A DNA stretch of 5,064 nt from Desulfobacteraceae bacterium (GTDB lineage: Bacteria > Desulfobacterota > Desulfobulbia > Desulfobulbales > Desulfobulbaceae). This document shows positions 5,012 through 5,064 of the stretch, one piece after another (the stretch's first letter is position 1; every line of letters begins with the position of its first letter). Location: assembly GCA_022837185.1 (NCBI GenBank), contig JALHJD010000217.1, positions 1-5,064 on the forward strand. The letters run 5' to 3'. The position numbers and the translations under genes were made by a program. The notes beneath the pieces are model-generated. The model saw only the letters and a list, made by a program, of their open reading frames with translations, searched no databases and was not told the origin of the DNA.

Positions 5012-5064
5012 CGCTCCCGTTGAAAGCTGGGCGCCCGGAAGCGGCTTTCGCTGCGGGGTGGAAA

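Overview
The window looks like chromosomal DNA from an anaerobic or respiratory, moderately GC-rich Gram-negative bacterium, most plausibly a deltaproteobacterial (Desulfobacterota-type) lineage. This rests on an exported cytochrome c with closely packed CXXCH sites, two sigma-54-like promoter matches, and the style of the histidine kinase and DEAD-box helicase. The assignment is an inference; there is no rRNA or marker gene that fixes the taxon. No mobile element, CRISPR array, tRNA or rRNA was seen, and nothing amounts to a clear new multi-gene system.

Layout. (1) Positions 1-412, minus strand: the N-terminal part of an exported multiheme cytochrome c that runs off the left edge. (2) Positions 413-1120: about 700 bases with no believable gene, lying between two divergent genes. 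It holds a good sigma-54-type (-24/-12) match facing the cytochrome, a weaker one facing the gene on the right, and several inverted repeats. (3) Positions 1121-1687, plus strand: an OsmC/Ohr-family protein of the subfamily that keeps only the first of the two usual redox cysteines, followed by a strong hairpin that may be its terminator. (4) Positions 1820-1848: a clear sigma-70-type promoter, then a structured leader and a four-TM sensor histidine kinase (1935-3032) that starts at a probable TTG codon with part of its Shine-Dalgarno inside a hairpin. (5) Positions 3094-4824, minus strand: a DEAD-box RNA helicase of the DeaD/CsdA type, convergent with the kinase (61-base gap). (6) Positions 4825-5064: the helicase upstream region, with a possible long leader and no convincing promoter.

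The genes are mostly separate transcription units rather than one operon: cytochrome leftward, OsmC rightward, kinase rightward from its own promoter, helicase leftward. The kinase has no response regulator beside it in the window. The part most worth a second look is the 413-1120 regulatory region, where the exported electron-transfer protein and the OsmC protein may share sigma-54-dependent control through palindromic sites between them. That link is inferred from sequence pattern only.
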